Shown: piece by piece, positions 1 to 8,732 of the stretch | Position numbering within the stretch: the stretch's first letter is position 1 | Layout: each line of letters opens with the position of its first letter | Source of the DNA: Oxalobacteraceae bacterium | GTDB taxonomy: Bacteria; Pseudomonadota; Gammaproteobacteria; Burkholderiales; Burkholderiaceae_D | Assembly (NCBI GenBank): GCA_021299035.1 | Contig: JAJTGD010000026.1 | Span: forward strand, 1 to 53,102 | Reading direction: 5' to 3' | Length of the DNA: 53,102 bases | Made by a program: the position numbers and the translations under genes | The notes under the pieces: model-generated | What the model saw: the letters and a program-made list of their open reading frames with translations, nothing else | Database searches by the model: none | Told to the model about the DNA's origin: nothing

Positions 1-462
1 CCCGCACGCTATGCGCAGTGGTTGGACGAATTGCGTGAGCCACCGAAGATGCGCAGCTACCCCGACACCGGCGCCGTGGCCGAGAGACTGAGCAAGACCA
101 ACCCGCGGCTCACGCCTGAGCGAGCAGCGTTTCTGGCGCCGCATTGGGCTGCGCAGCATCCAGACGGCGAGTGGCATGTGCAAGGCGACCCTAGGCACAA
201 AATTGTCAGCGCCAACTTGTACCGTACCGAAGAGGTACTCGCCTGCTGGCAGCAAATTACGGCACCTGTGTTGTGGGTCGAGGCTGAACACACCGACGTG
301 TGGCGGTGGATGGGGCCAAGGGCCGAAGTACGTGCCGAGATCGACCGGCGCATGCAGGTCATTCCTGATGTCACCGCAGCACTCATCAAAGACGCAGGAC
401 ACATGCTGCACCATGATCAGCCCGAGGCGCTGGCAAGTTTGATCGAGGATTTCCTCGACTGA
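1..462 (+). CDS. Alpha/beta hydrolase, C-terminal part (5' truncated)
   Basis: The reading frame is open from base 1 to a TGA at 460-462, so the gene begins before the window and only about 153 C-terminal residues are seen. The end has the look of an alpha/beta-hydrolase fold: a strand reading APVLWVEAEHTD, which normally carries the acid-side turn, then AGHMLHHDQPE, where the first His fits the catalytic histidine, then a final helix ALASLIEDFLD. The nucleophile elbow lies outside the window, so substrate and reaction cannot be told. The downstream neighbour begins 75 bases later on the same strand. Family is fairly sure, function unknown. Confidence 0.8.
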   Translation, partial: PARYAQWLDELREPPKMRSYPDTGAVAERLSKTNPRLTPERAAFLAPHWAAQHPDGEWHVQGDPRHKIVSANLYRTEEVLACWQQITAPVLWVEAEHTDVWRWMGPRAEVRAEIDRRMQVIPDVTAALIKDAGHMLHHDQPEALASLIEDFLD

Positions 463-537
463 GCGCATGCGCACGGCGATCCTGCGTCGGGCGTACAATC
501 ACCACTTGATTGCCTCATACCCCACCCAAGTTTCTCC

Positions 538-1368
538 ATGCTAAACGCAGATCTGCACTGCCACTCGATCGTGTCGGATGGCACCCTCACGCCTGCTGCG
601 CTGGCGCAGCGCGCCAAAGCGAATGGCGTCGATCTGTGGGCATTGACCGACCATGATGAACTCGACGGCATTGCAGAGGCGCGCCGTGCGGCCGACGCCG
701 TCGGGCTGAGATTTATTGCCGGTGTCGAGATATCAATCACCTGGTCGGGCAAGACGGTACACATCGTGGGTCTCGGTGTTGATGAGCATAACCCCGAGCT
801 GCGCGCCGGACTGGCCTCGGTACGTGGAGGGCGTGAAAGCCGCGGACGCGAGATTGCAGAGGATTTGGCGCGCGCCGGTATCCACGGGGCCTTTGAGGGC
901 GCCATGCAGCATGCCGGTAACCCCGAGATGCTGGGCCGCACCCACTTCGCGCGATTTTTGGTCGAGAGCGGCGTGCGACCCACCGTTGCCGATGTTTTCA
1001 AGCATTACTTGGTCGAAGGTAAGCCCGGCTTTGTGCCGCATCGCTGGGGCGCGCTGGAGCAGGCAGTCGGGTGGATACGCGGGGCGGGTGGCCGCGCGGT
1101 GATTGCACATCCCGCACGCTATGCGTTAACCGAATTGCAACGCGACGCCTTGATCGACGCCTTCAAAGAGTCCGGCGGTGAGGGGATTGAGGTCGTTACC
1201 GGTAGTCACACCCCTGAAGAATATGACAGCTTCGCTCGGGTGGCGCGGCGGGCCGGCCTGCTGGCCTCGCGCGGCTCGGACTTCCACGGCGTGACGGAAT
1301 CGGGCGCGGACCTTGGCTCGTTGCCACCGCTGCCGTCTGATCTCAAGCCGGTTTGGCATGATTGGTGA
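538..1368 (+). CDS. rnm: PHP-domain phosphatase (RNase AM / 3',5'-nucleoside bisphosphate phosphatase type)
   Basis: A 276-residue PHP-domain metalloenzyme. The metal ligands are visible in order: HCHS (His7, His9), TDHD (residues 37-40), GVEIS (Glu64), IAHPARY and, near the end, SDFHG. Relatives are E. coli YciV (RNase AM) and a Chromobacterium enzyme that hydrolyses 3',5'-nucleoside bisphosphates; both use a trinuclear metal site. Length matches these families. It is likely cytoplasmic, in nucleotide salvage or 5' trimming of rRNA. A TACAAT box at 493-498 could be its -10. The yciO homologue lies two genes downstream; yciV and yciO are also neighbours in E. coli, which supports the call. 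The exact substrate is inferred from the family. Confidence 0.85.
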   Translation: MLNADLHCHSIVSDGTLTPAALAQRAKANGVDLWALTDHDELDGIAEARRAADAVGLRFIAGVEISITWSGKTVHIVGLGVDEHNPELRAGLASVRGGRESRGREIAEDLARAGIHGAFEGAMQHAGNPEMLGRTHFARFLVESGVRPTVADVFKHYLVEGKPGFVPHRWGALEQAVGWIRGAGGRAVIAHPARYALTELQRDALIDAFKESGGEGIEVVTGSHTPEEYDSFARVARRAGLLASRGSDFHGVTESGADLGSLPPLPSDLKPVWHDW

Positions 1369-1412
1369 GGAATTCTCTGTTCAGCCCGCAAAAAAACTTC
1401 GGCTTAAACTGA

Positions 1413-1441
1413 GTTGAATTCCTGCTTAGGCGTCGCCACAT
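1413..1441 (+). promoter_or_regulatory. Possible heat-shock (RpoH-type) promoter of htpX
   Basis: GTTGAA at 1413-1418 is followed after 17 bases by CCACAT at 1436-1441. This is a degenerate match to the sigma-32 pattern CTTGAA-N13-17-CCCCAT, 60 bases before the htpX start. htpX is heat-shock induced in other proteobacteria, which makes the match worth noting, but it is weak. Confidence 0.3.
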
Positions 1442-1500
1442 CAGGCAACACGTAGCCATAATTGCTTTGATTTCACTGAGTCCTCTTCGGAGACCATCCT

Positions 1501-2370
1501 ATGAAAAGAATTCTGTTGTTCGTACTGACCAACGTCGCGGTGATCGCGGTCATGTCGATCGTTTTGTCGGTGCTGGGTGTTGATCGTTTCCTGACCTCCC
1601 AGGGCCTTAACGTGGGCAGCTTGCTGGTGTTCTCACTGGTAGTGGGCTTCACCGGCGCCATCTTCTCGCTCCTGATCAGCAAGCCGATGGCCAAGTGGAG
1701 CACGGGCGCTACCGTGATCGAGCATCCGCAAAACGAGACCGAGCGCTGGCTGCTCGATACCGTGCGTCGGCTCGCCGATCGCGCTGGCATTGGCATGCCG
1801 GAGGTTGCGGTCTATGAGGGTGAGCCGAATGCTTTCGCTACCGGCGCTTTCCGCAATGAGGCCTTGGTTGCGGTATCGACCGGGCTGCTGATGAACATGA
1901 CCCGCGACGAGGTCGAGGCCGTACTCGGTCACGAGGTGGCACATATTGCGAATGGCGATATGGTGACCATGACGCTGATCCAAGGTGTCACCAACACCTT
2001 CGTGGTTTTCCTGTCGCGTATTGTCGGCTATGTGGTTGATCGCGCACTGTCGCGCAACGATGAGAGCACGGGCGGTATTGGCTACATGGTGACTGTGATT
2101 GTTTGCCAAATCATCTTCGGGCTGCTTGCTTCCATGATCGTGGCGTGGTTCTCACGTCAGCGAGAATTCCGTGCTGACGCCGGCGCTGCGCTACTGATGG
2201 GCAATCGGCAGCCGATGATCAATGCCTTACACCGCCTTAGCACCTTGCACGAGGCGGCTTTGCCGCAGTCGGTGGCTGCGCTGGGTATCAATCACTCGAC
2301 CGGTTTCTTTGAGCTATTCTCTACCCATCCGCCCCTTCAGGAGCGCATTGCAGCGCTGCAGCGCGGCTAA
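1501..2370 (+). CDS. htpX: Membrane zinc metalloprotease HtpX
   Basis: A 289-residue M48-family protease, near the E. coli length of 293. Two N-terminal membrane helices (about residues 3-25 and 37-59) precede the catalytic motif HEVAH (residues 144-148). A second hydrophobic pair spans roughly 155-180 and 190-218, and the EFRAD motif after it supplies the third zinc-ligand glutamate. HtpX sits in the inner membrane with its active site facing the cytoplasm and, together with FtsH, degrades misfolded membrane proteins. The ATG at 1501 gives the standard [11 protein letters not shown] start. A hairpin terminator follows within 25 bases of the stop. Confidence 0.97.
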   Translation: MKRILLFVLTNVAVIAVMSIVLSVLGVDRFLTSQGLNVGSLLVFSLVVGFTGAIFSLLISKPMAKWSTGATVIEHPQNETERWLLDTVRRLADRAGIGMPEVAVYEGEPNAFATGAFRNEALVAVSTGLLMNMTRDEVEAVLGHEVAHIANGDMVTMTLIQGVTNTFVVFLSRIVGYVVDRALSRNDESTGGIGYMVTVIVCQIIFGLLASMIVAWFSRQREFRADAGAALLMGNRQPMINALHRLSTLHEAALPQSVAALGINHSTGFFELFSTHPPLQERIAALQRG

Positions 2371-2392
2371 CCCCGGCTGCATCAGCACCCCG

Positions 2393-2427
2393 AAGCGACA
2401 GCCTGATACGCTGTCGCTTTTGTTTTG
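2393..2427 (+). terminator. Intrinsic terminator after htpX
   Basis: A perfect 10-bp stem, AAGCGACAGC (2393-2402) with GCTGTCGCTT (2410-2419), has a 7-base loop and is followed by TTTTGTTTTG. It ends htpX transcription. It stops only 5 bases before the yciO start codon, so the U-tract occupies the place where a ribosome binding site would be. Confidence 0.85.
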
Positions 2428-2432
2428 TTCTT

Positions 2433-3053
2433 ATGACCCAATACTTTCAAATTCACCCGGATAACCCGCAACCGCGTCTGATCCGGCAGGCTGCGGAGAT
2501 CATTGACGGTGGTGGGATCGTCGCCTTGCCCACCGACTCCAGCTACGCATTGGTATGCCGCCTTGATGACAAGGATGCAGTTGATCGGCTACGCCGTATT
2601 CGCGGCGTCGACGAGAAACATCACCTGACACTGCTATGTCGTGATCTGTCGGAGATCGCCAACTATGCGCGTGTCGACAACAAGCAGTACCGCTTGCTGA
2701 AAGCTGCCACGCCCGGGCCATTTACCTTCATTCTGGAGGCGACGCGCGAAGTGCCGCGTCGGCTGTCACATCCATCGCGTAAAACCATCGGTCTGCGGGT
2801 ACCAGAAAACACCATTGCACAGTCGCTGCTCGAGCAACTGAGTCAAGCGCTGATTGGGACCACACTCATCCCGGCCGGCAGCGACACACCGTTGAATGAT
2901 CCTGATGAAATTCGGGACAGCCTTCAGCGACAGGTAGAGCTGGTGATTGATGGCGGTAGTTGCGGCTTGGAGCCGACCACCGTGGTTGATCTGACAGGCG
3001 ATAGCCCGGTGGTATTGCGCAGGGGACGGGGAGATGTCTCGCTGTTTGCGTAG
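2433..3053 (+). CDS. yciO: YciO-type Sua5/YrdC-domain protein
   Basis: This 206-residue protein is the same length as E. coli YciO and starts alike (MTQYFQIHPDNPQPRL), so the ATG at 2433 is secure. It has the YrdC RNA-binding fold: GGIVALPTDSSYAL for the nucleotide-binding N-terminus, KTIGLRVP in the middle and PTTVVDL near the end. YrdC/Sua5 enzymes make threonylcarbamoyl-AMP for tRNA t6A37; the YciO branch is a paralogue whose physiological role is less clear, so synthase activity is only an inference. No Shine-Dalgarno is visible because a terminator U-tract lies directly upstream. Confidence 0.93.
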   Translation: MTQYFQIHPDNPQPRLIRQAAEIIDGGGIVALPTDSSYALVCRLDDKDAVDRLRRIRGVDEKHHLTLLCRDLSEIANYARVDNKQYRLLKAATPGPFTFILEATREVPRRLSHPSRKTIGLRVPENTIAQSLLEQLSQALIGTTLIPAGSDTPLNDPDEIRDSLQRQVELVIDGGSCGLEPTTVVDLTGDSPVVLRRGRGDVSLFA

Positions 3054-3109
3054 TCGCCAGACCGGCATGGGGCACAGAATCGCGAGAGCGCTCTGATAGA
3101 ATCCCGTTG

Positions 3110-3766
3110 ATGAGCGACACCATTCAGACCATTGCGGTCTATGCATTGCCGATTCTTTTTGCAATTACGCTGCATGAGGCGGCGCATGCGTACGCTGCGC
3201 GGTTTTTCGGCGATCTGACGGCCTACTCGCAAGGCCGGATGAGTCTGAACCCGGCCAAGCACATTGATCCCATCGGTACCATCGTGCTACCGCTGATACT
3301 TGCCTTGGTCCAAAGCCCGTTTATTTTCGGCTATGCCAAGCCGGTACCCGTTGATTTCTCGCGTCTCAATCACCCCAAACGCGACATGCTCTGGGTCGCA
3401 CTGGCTGGCCCCGCGGCCAACCTGTTCATGGCGCTCGGTTGGATGATTCTTTATTTCGTGCTGTACGGCGCCTCGTTGCAGGAAGAGTATTTTTTCCGGG
3501 TTGCCGAGGCGGGCATCGTAGTGAATCTGGTCCTGTTTGCGTTTAACTTGTTTCCACTGCCGCCGCTGGATGGTGGCCGAATTCTGACCAGTTTGCTGCC
3601 GATGCGCTATGCATTCAAGTTCGCCCGTCTCGAGCCTTACGGGTTTTTCATCGTGCTGGCACTCGCCATGCTGAATCTTTTGAAGTTCTGGATGATCCCG
3701 GTGGTTGCAGCGGCGAATGGCTTGCTTTCCGTATTGGTCGCCCCCCTAAAATTTCTCGTCACCTGA
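3110..3766 (+). CDS. Site-2 protease family (M50) membrane metalloprotease
   Basis: A 218-residue polytopic membrane protein. The zinc motif HEAAH is at residues 22-26 inside the first hydrophobic segment. The second M50 motif, NLFPLPPLDGGRIL, supplies the aspartate ligand later on. No PDZ domain is present, which is typical of this short branch widespread in proteobacteria and of unknown substrate. The ATG at 3110 is preferred over the in-frame TTG three bases earlier. A TAGAAT box at 3097-3102 lies only 7 bases before the start and no Shine-Dalgarno is seen. trpS follows after 6 bases and may be co-transcribed. Confidence 0.9.
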   Translation: MSDTIQTIAVYALPILFAITLHEAAHAYAARFFGDLTAYSQGRMSLNPAKHIDPIGTIVLPLILALVQSPFIFGYAKPVPVDFSRLNHPKRDMLWVALAGPAANLFMALGWMILYFVLYGASLQEEYFFRVAEAGIVVNLVLFAFNLFPLPPLDGGRILTSLLPMRYAFKFARLEPYGFFIVLALAMLNLLKFWMIPVVAAANGLLSVLVAPLKFLVT

Positions 3767-3772
3767 TACGCC

Positions 3773-4975
3773 ATGTACCCTGATCGTGTTGTCTCTGGAA
3801 TGCGTCCCACCGGTGCGATGCACCTTGGCCACTATCATGGCGCGCTTAAAAACTGGGTGAGGCTGCAGTCCGAGCATCCTTGCTTGTTTTTTGTCGCCGA
3901 CTGGCATGCGCTGACCACCCACTACGACGACCCGTCCATTATCGAAAGTAGTACCTGGGATATGGTGATCGATTGGCTCGCCGCCGGTATCGATCCATCC
4001 CAAGCCACGATTTTTATCCAATCAAAAGTGCCTGAGCACGCAGAGTTGCATCTGTTGCTCTCGATGTCGACACCCTTGGGTTGGTTGGAGCGAGTGCCGA
4101 CCTACAAAGATCAACAAGAAAAGCTGACCGATCGCGATCTCGCCACTTACGGCTTCCTCGGTTATCCCTTGCTGCAAGCGGCCGACGTGCTGATTTACCG
4201 TGCCAGTATGGTGCCGGTAGGTGAAGATCAGGTGCCGCATATCGAAATGATGCGCGAGATTGCGCGTCGTTTTAACTACTTGTACGGTCGCGAGAAAGAC
4301 TTCGAGCAGAAGGCGCAAGAAGCGGTGAAGAAGCTAGGTTCCAAGCGCGCCAAACTCTACAACGAGTTGCGCTCTGAATTTCAGGAAAAGGGCAATGACG
4401 ATTCGCTCGCACAGGCCAAGGCCATGCTCGATGATGCGCAGAATCTTTCCATGATTGATCGCGAGCGCTTGTTCGGTTACTTGGAAGGTAGTCGCAAGCT
4501 GATTCTGGTCGAACCACAGGCGCTTTTGACAGAGGCTTCGCGTTTGCCGGGTCTCGATGGACAGAAAATGTCCAAGAGCTATGGCAACACCATTGCGCTA
4601 CGCGACGATAGCGATACCATCACCAAAAAAATCCGCACCATGCCAACCGATCCGGCACGCGTTCGTCGCACTGATCCAGGTAATCCGGATAAATGTCCTG
4701 TCTGGATGTTTCATCAGGTTTACTCTGATCAGAAAACACAGGACTGGGTGGTGCAGGGATGCAAAACTGCGGGTATCGGTTGCATCGAGTGCAAGCAGCC
4801 TGTGATCGATGGCATCCTCAAGGAGCAAGAGCCCATGCGTGAGCGGGCCCAGCAATATCTGGATGATCCGTCCTTGGTACGTGCCATCGTTGCGGATGGA
4901 TGTGATCAGGCGCGCAAACTGGCACAAGAGACCATGCGCGATGTGCGCGAAGAAATGGGTCTGTCGTACAGCTGA
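3773..4975 (+). CDS. trpS: Tryptophan--tRNA ligase
   Basis: A class I aminoacyl-tRNA synthetase of 400 residues that charges tRNA-Trp. The HIGH-type motif reads HLGH (residues 17-20) and the KMSKS loop is exact at 265-269 after GLDGQ. It is longer than the E. coli enzyme (334); extra residues between about 170 and 225 form a charged, probably helical insert. Long TrpS forms are known in betaproteobacteria. The gene starts 6 bases after the M50 protease gene, and its TGA overlaps the ATG of the next gene (TGATG), indicating an operon with translational coupling. Confidence 0.97.
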   Translation: MYPDRVVSGMRPTGAMHLGHYHGALKNWVRLQSEHPCLFFVADWHALTTHYDDPSIIESSTWDMVIDWLAAGIDPSQATIFIQSKVPEHAELHLLLSMSTPLGWLERVPTYKDQQEKLTDRDLATYGFLGYPLLQAADVLIYRASMVPVGEDQVPHIEMMREIARRFNYLYGREKDFEQKAQEAVKKLGSKRAKLYNELRSEFQEKGNDDSLAQAKAMLDDAQNLSMIDRERLFGYLEGSRKLILVEPQALLTEASRLPGLDGQKMSKSYGNTIALRDDSDTITKKIRTMPTDPARVRRTDPGNPDKCPVWMFHQVYSDQKTQDWVVQGCKTAGIGCIECKQPVIDGILKEQEPMRERAQQYLDDPSLVRAIVADGCDQARKLAQETMRDVREEMGLSYS

Positions 4976-5544
4976 TGGCGCATAGCTCACCCGACGCTTC
5001 ACCTTGGGTGAGTCGTTTCGCGTCACTGATTCCCCAGGGCAGAACACTCGATCTTGCGTGCGGAAGCGGACGTCACTCGCGACTACTGTTGGCGTTGGGC
5101 CATTCCGTGCTGGCCATTGATCGCGATGCTGCAGCGCTTGAATCCTTAGTTGACACGGGTATCGAGACAAAACAATTCGATTTGGAACACGAAGGTGCCG
5201 ATCAGGTATCCGGTTGGCCGCTATCGCCATCGTCCTATAGCGGCGTGGTGGTGACGAATTACCTGCACCGCCCTCTGATGGATGCACTGCTGGCCTCGGT
5301 GGTGCCTGGTGGCGTGCTCATCTATGAAACTTTTGCGCAAGGTAATGGACAATTTGGCAAGCCGGCGAATCCGGATTTCTTGCTCGCGTCGGGCGAGCTG
5401 CTGGATAGGGTTTGCCGGGCCGGCGGCTGGCATGTGATCGCCTTTGAGGACGGTTATGTCAGCACCCCAAAACCGGCCATGATTCAGCGCATTTGCGCGC
5501 GTCGAGGTGGCCCGGAGCTAGGGCCGGTCGATGTTGCAATTTGA
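4975..5544 (+). CDS. Class I SAM-dependent methyltransferase
   Basis: A 189-residue protein with a clear SAM-binding motif I, TLDLACGSGRHSRLLLALG (about residues 24-42), followed by an acidic motif II ending AIDRD. Later strands read VVVTNYLHRP and GGVLIYETFAQGN, giving a Rossmann-type methyltransferase without an added substrate domain. It resembles small TehB-like enzymes; the substrate cannot be read from sequence. Its ATG overlaps the stop of trpS by one base, so it is probably translated from the trpS message. Family is sure, role unknown. Confidence 0.85.
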   Translation: MAHSSPDASPWVSRFASLIPQGRTLDLACGSGRHSRLLLALGHSVLAIDRDAAALESLVDTGIETKQFDLEHEGADQVSGWPLSPSSYSGVVVTNYLHRPLMDALLASVVPGGVLIYETFAQGNGQFGKPANPDFLLASGELLDRVCRAGGWHVIAFEDGYVSTPKPAMIQRICARRGGPELGPVDVAI

Positions 5545-5617
5545 AACCTCATTATCCGACCCCCGGCAGTACTGATCCGATACAATTCACCTTTTGCTTC
5601 TCGGCCATACATCAACC

Positions 5618-6496
5618 ATGATCCAAGGCAGCATTGTCGCAATCGTGACGCCAATGTTCGAGGATGGCAGCCTCGATTTTCAAAGCTTGAAGGCGCTACT
5701 TGATTGGCACATCGCCGAAGGTACCGACGCGATTGTCATTGTCGGCACCACAGGTGAATCACCAACCGTCACAGTCGAAGAACATTGTGAGTTGATCAAG
5801 GTCGCGATCGAACATGTCGCCGGCCGCATTCCGGTGATCGCTGGCACCGGCGGTAACTCAACATCAGAAGCCATCGAACTTACGGCGTATGCCAAGCAGG
5901 CCGGTGCTGATGCTTCCTTGCAGGTGGTGCCTTACTACAACCGCCCGACACAAGACGGTATGGTGCAGCACTTCACACGCATCGCTGAGTCGGTGGATTT
6001 GCCAGTCATTCTGTATAACGTGCCCGGACGCACTGTTGCCGACATGAGTAACGACACCATCGTCCGACTGTCATCCGTACCAGGTATTGTGGGTGTTAAG
6101 GATGCGACCGGCAACATCGCGCGCGGTACCGAACTACTGCGTGCCGTGCCGAAATCGTTCGCGGTCTACTCGGGTGATGATGCGACCGCGATGGCGCTCA
6201 TGTTCTGCGGTGGTAAAGGAAATATCTCGGTCACTGCCAACGTGGCGCCACGCGCGATGCATGAACTTTGTGTTGCAGCGATGGCAGGTCAGGTGGCAGA
6301 GGCTGTCGCCATCAATGACAAACTAATCCCGCTACATAACCGGCTATTTGTCGAGCCAAATCCAGTGCCTGTGAAATGGGCACTACAGCAGATGGGGCGT
6401 ATTCAGAGCGGCATACGATTACCGCTGGTGCCGCTTGGTGCGGCTAGCCATGAATCGCTGCGCAGTGCGCTGCGCGAATCCGGCGTTCTGAACTGA
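5618..6496 (+). CDS. dapA: 4-hydroxy-tetrahydrodipicolinate synthase
   Basis: DapA condenses pyruvate with aspartate semialdehyde, the first committed step of the lysine/diaminopimelate branch. With the ATG at 5618 the protein is 292 residues, exactly the E. coli length, and active-site numbering matches: Thr44/Thr45 in GTTGES, Tyr107 in PYYNRP, Tyr133, Arg138 in NVPGR, and the Schiff-base Lys161 in GVKDATGN. A longer in-frame TTG start at 5594 was rejected. A TACAAT box at 5581-5586 is a likely -10. bamC follows after 33 bases, the same arrangement as dapA-bamC in E. coli. Confidence 0.97.
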   Translation: MIQGSIVAIVTPMFEDGSLDFQSLKALLDWHIAEGTDAIVIVGTTGESPTVTVEEHCELIKVAIEHVAGRIPVIAGTGGNSTSEAIELTAYAKQAGADASLQVVPYYNRPTQDGMVQHFTRIAESVDLPVILYNVPGRTVADMSNDTIVRLSSVPGIVGVKDATGNIARGTELLRAVPKSFAVYSGDDATAMALMFCGGKGNISVTANVAPRAMHELCVAAMAGQVAEAVAINDKLIPLHNRLFVEPNPVPVKWALQQMGRIQSGIRLPLVPLGAASHESLRSALRESGVLN

Positions 6497-6529
6497 CGCC
6501 ATCACACTCAATATTTTCTTGGTACCAAA

Positions 6530-7696
6530 ATGAACCCTGTATTCAAAACACAACGCTTCTGTTCGCACATTGTTCTGCTGTGCTTGTTCGCGGCGATGGC
6601 CGGCTGCAGCAGCGTGAGCGACATGCTCGAGCCCGAGAAAATTGATTACAAGAGTGCGGCGAAACCTGGCAATAAAAGCAAGCTAGAAGTGCCGCCCGAT
6701 CTAAGCCCTCCGCGTGCAAACAACGCTTACAGTATTGAGAATAATCGTGGCACAGCGACCGCTTCGGAGTACAGCGCACGACAGCCGAATGTCGCCGCAA
6801 GACCAGCAGCGACGGCGCCTGATGGCACAGTCGCACCGGTGGCAGTCTCTGGTATGCGCATCGAGCGCGACGGCAAACAGCGCTGGCTGGTAGCCAAGGA
6901 GGCGCCAGAAGTCCTCTGGCCGAAAATTAAGGATTTCTGGCAAGAGAGTGGATTCCTGATCGCTATCGAAAATCCACAGGCGGGGCTAATGGAGACCGAT
7001 TGGGCTGAGAACCGCGCCAAGATTCCTCAGGACTTCATCCGCAACTCTATAGGTAAAGTACTTGATTCTCTTTACTCGACGGGCGAGCGGGATAAGTTCC
7101 GCACGCGGCTTGAGCCACGCGCGGACGGTGGTACTGAGGTTTACATCAGCCACCGCGGAGCGGAGGAAAAGGTCACTGGGCAACCATTCAACCAGTCGAC
7201 GGTTTGGACAGCTCGACCATCTGATCCTGAATTGGAGGCCGAGTTTTTGCGTCGACTGATGACTGCCATGGGTGCTGATCCTAAAGTCGCAGGGGCGGCT
7301 GTGAAGGATGCCAAGCCAGTATCATCAGAGCGAGCGCGAATATCCAAAGACGGCAGTCAGGTCGAAATCGAAGAGGGCTTTGACCGCGCTTGGCGCCGTG
7401 TTGGTCTGGCACTGGACCGGGTTGGCTTCACTGTCGAAGATCGTGATCGTGCGCGAGGCCTGTACTTTGTGCGTTATGTGGATCAAGGTGACGACGCCAA
7501 GAACAAATCAGAGCCTGGTTTCTTTGCCCGCATGTTCCGTTCGAAGAATGACAAGTCTGATGCTTTGCGTTATCAGATACGTGTTGAAGGTGAAGATTCG
7601 CGCAGTAAAGTCTCGGTCCAGAATGATAAAGGCGCGATCGCAAGCGACCCTAACGCCAAGCGGATTCTCTCCCTGCTTAACGAGCAACTGAAATAA
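6530..7696 (+). CDS. bamC: Outer membrane assembly lipoprotein BamC
   Basis: A 388-residue lipoprotein of the NlpB/BamC family, an accessory part of the BAM complex that inserts beta-barrel proteins into the outer membrane. The signal peptide ends in a lipobox AMAGC with Cys26 as the lipidated residue. A long unstructured stretch (about 27-100, Pro/Ala-rich) follows, as in E. coli BamC, where it contacts BamD. Two alpha/beta domains follow: about 105-245 (starting with KQRWLVAKEAPEVLWP) and about 270-388. The position right after dapA supports the call. It is somewhat longer than the E. coli protein (344). Confidence 0.92.
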   Translation: MNPVFKTQRFCSHIVLLCLFAAMAGCSSVSDMLEPEKIDYKSAAKPGNKSKLEVPPDLSPPRANNAYSIENNRGTATASEYSARQPNVAARPAATAPDGTVAPVAVSGMRIERDGKQRWLVAKEAPEVLWPKIKDFWQESGFLIAIENPQAGLMETDWAENRAKIPQDFIRNSIGKVLDSLYSTGERDKFRTRLEPRADGGTEVYISHRGAEEKVTGQPFNQSTVWTARPSDPELEAEFLRRLMTAMGADPKVAGAAVKDAKPVSSERARISKDGSQVEIEEGFDRAWRRVGLALDRVGFTVEDRDRARGLYFVRYVDQGDDAKNKSEPGFFARMFRSKNDKSDALRYQIRVEGEDSRSKVSVQNDKGAIASDPNAKRILSLLNEQLK

Positions 7697-7728
7697 ACCA
7701 TGCCTTGCCCGACCGCTTGGGGCGGGGC

Positions 7729-8520
7729 GTGAAGTTTGCCAGTGTCGGTAGCGGGAGCGAGGGTAATGCGCTCCTGATCTCGGCCACCTCCGGCACCACG
7801 ACGACCCATGTCATGCTGGACTGCGGTTTTGGTCCACGCGAGCTATCCCGTCGTTTCAATCGGCTCGATATGTCACCCGACCAGCTGGCGGGTATTGTGG
7901 TTACGCATGAGCACTCCGACCACCTGGGCGGTGTATTTCAGGTCGCGCGGCAATATAAAGTCCCGGTATGGTTAACCCACGGCAGCTTTGAAAGCGCGTC
8001 AAAAGACGAGGCTGTCGGTGTCGACGTTCATATTTGCCGGGATGGCGAACCATTTGATGTTGGCGATCTCGAGATTCGTCCGTACACGGTCCCGCATGAT
8101 GCGCGTGAACCGGTTCAATACACGGCTTCCGACGGTCGCTTCAAGCTGGGTGTGCTGACCGATGTCGGTCACGCGACGCAGCACCTGATCTCCGCACTCG
8201 CGGGCTGTGATGCCTTGCTGCTTGAGTTCAATCACGATTCCGAGATGCTGGCGCGGTCCGGTTACCCGGCCTGGCTTAAATCGCGAATCTCTGGCCCGTA
8301 TGGCCATCTATCGAACAAGTCGGCCGCAGGCATCTTGCGCGACGTGGATAAGACCAAGCTCCACACCTTGATCGCGGCACACCTATCGCAGCGGAACAAT
8401 ACCCCCGAGCTGGTGCGCGCAGCGATTGAGCCGGAAATTGCGGGGGAGGATATCGCACTGCTGGTGGCGGATCAGCATACCGGCTCGGAGTGGATCGCTT
8501 GTGACGGGCGGCGTGGCTAG
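7729..8520 (+). CDS. MBL-fold metallohydrolase
   Basis: A metallo-beta-lactamase-fold hydrolase of 263 residues if started at GTG 7729 (VKFASVGSGSEGN), which fits the usual start of this family; a TTG at 7705 would add eight residues. The metal motif THEHSDH gives His60, His62, Asp64 and His65. Further ligands are probably in VPHDA, LLLEFNHD and AAHLSQRNN. It belongs to a group including YycJ-type enzymes; these are proposed nucleases or phosphodiesterases, but the substrate is not established. It lies 32 bases after bamC and may be in the same operon. Confidence 0.85.
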   Translation: MKFASVGSGSEGNALLISATSGTTTTHVMLDCGFGPRELSRRFNRLDMSPDQLAGIVVTHEHSDHLGGVFQVARQYKVPVWLTHGSFESASKDEAVGVDVHICRDGEPFDVGDLEIRPYTVPHDAREPVQYTASDGRFKLGVLTDVGHATQHLISALAGCDALLLEFNHDSEMLARSGYPAWLKSRISGPYGHLSNKSAAGILRDVDKTKLHTLIAAHLSQRNNTPELVRAAIEPEIAGEDIALLVADQHTGSEWIACDGRRG

Positions 8521-8544
8521 AAGCCCTTGATACAAGATGGCTTG

Positions 8545-8630
8545 AACATTGCCATCGCATCCTAAAACATCGCCGCAACATCGCTCAAACACTGCTACAG
8601 CATCGCTAAAGCATTGCGGATACATCGCTT
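8545..8630 (+). repeat. Degenerate tandem repeat, four units of 21-23 bp
   Basis: Four head-to-tail units (8545-8565, 8566-8588, 8589-8609, 8610-8630) share the pattern aacattgc...catcgctaa. Every unit contains a (c)at(t/c)gc box near its start and a second catcgc box near its end. No coding frame explains it. It lies between the MBL hydrolase stop and a terminator, so it is transcribed as 3' UTR if at all. Confidence 0.6.
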
Positions 8631-8661
8631 GTAGGGTGGCTGATATCTTGCCACCGGCAAC

Positions 8662-8690
8662 AAAAAAGCCGCCCTGGGGCGGCTTTTTTA
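8662..8690. terminator. Bidirectional intrinsic terminator
   Basis: AAAAAAGCCGCC, loop CTGG region, then GGCGGCTTTTTT form a strong hairpin with A- and U-tracts on both sides. It can end the plus-strand operon from dapA/bamC and the minus-strand small lipoprotein gene, which converge here. Confidence 0.9.
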
Positions 8691-8732
8691 TCGACGCACC
8701 GACGGATCGGTGTGTTCGTCAGCAACGAGAGA

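Noticed and set aside
8545-8630. CRISPR-like array
   Set aside because: Units are degenerate, adjoining and lack spacers; no cas genes are near.
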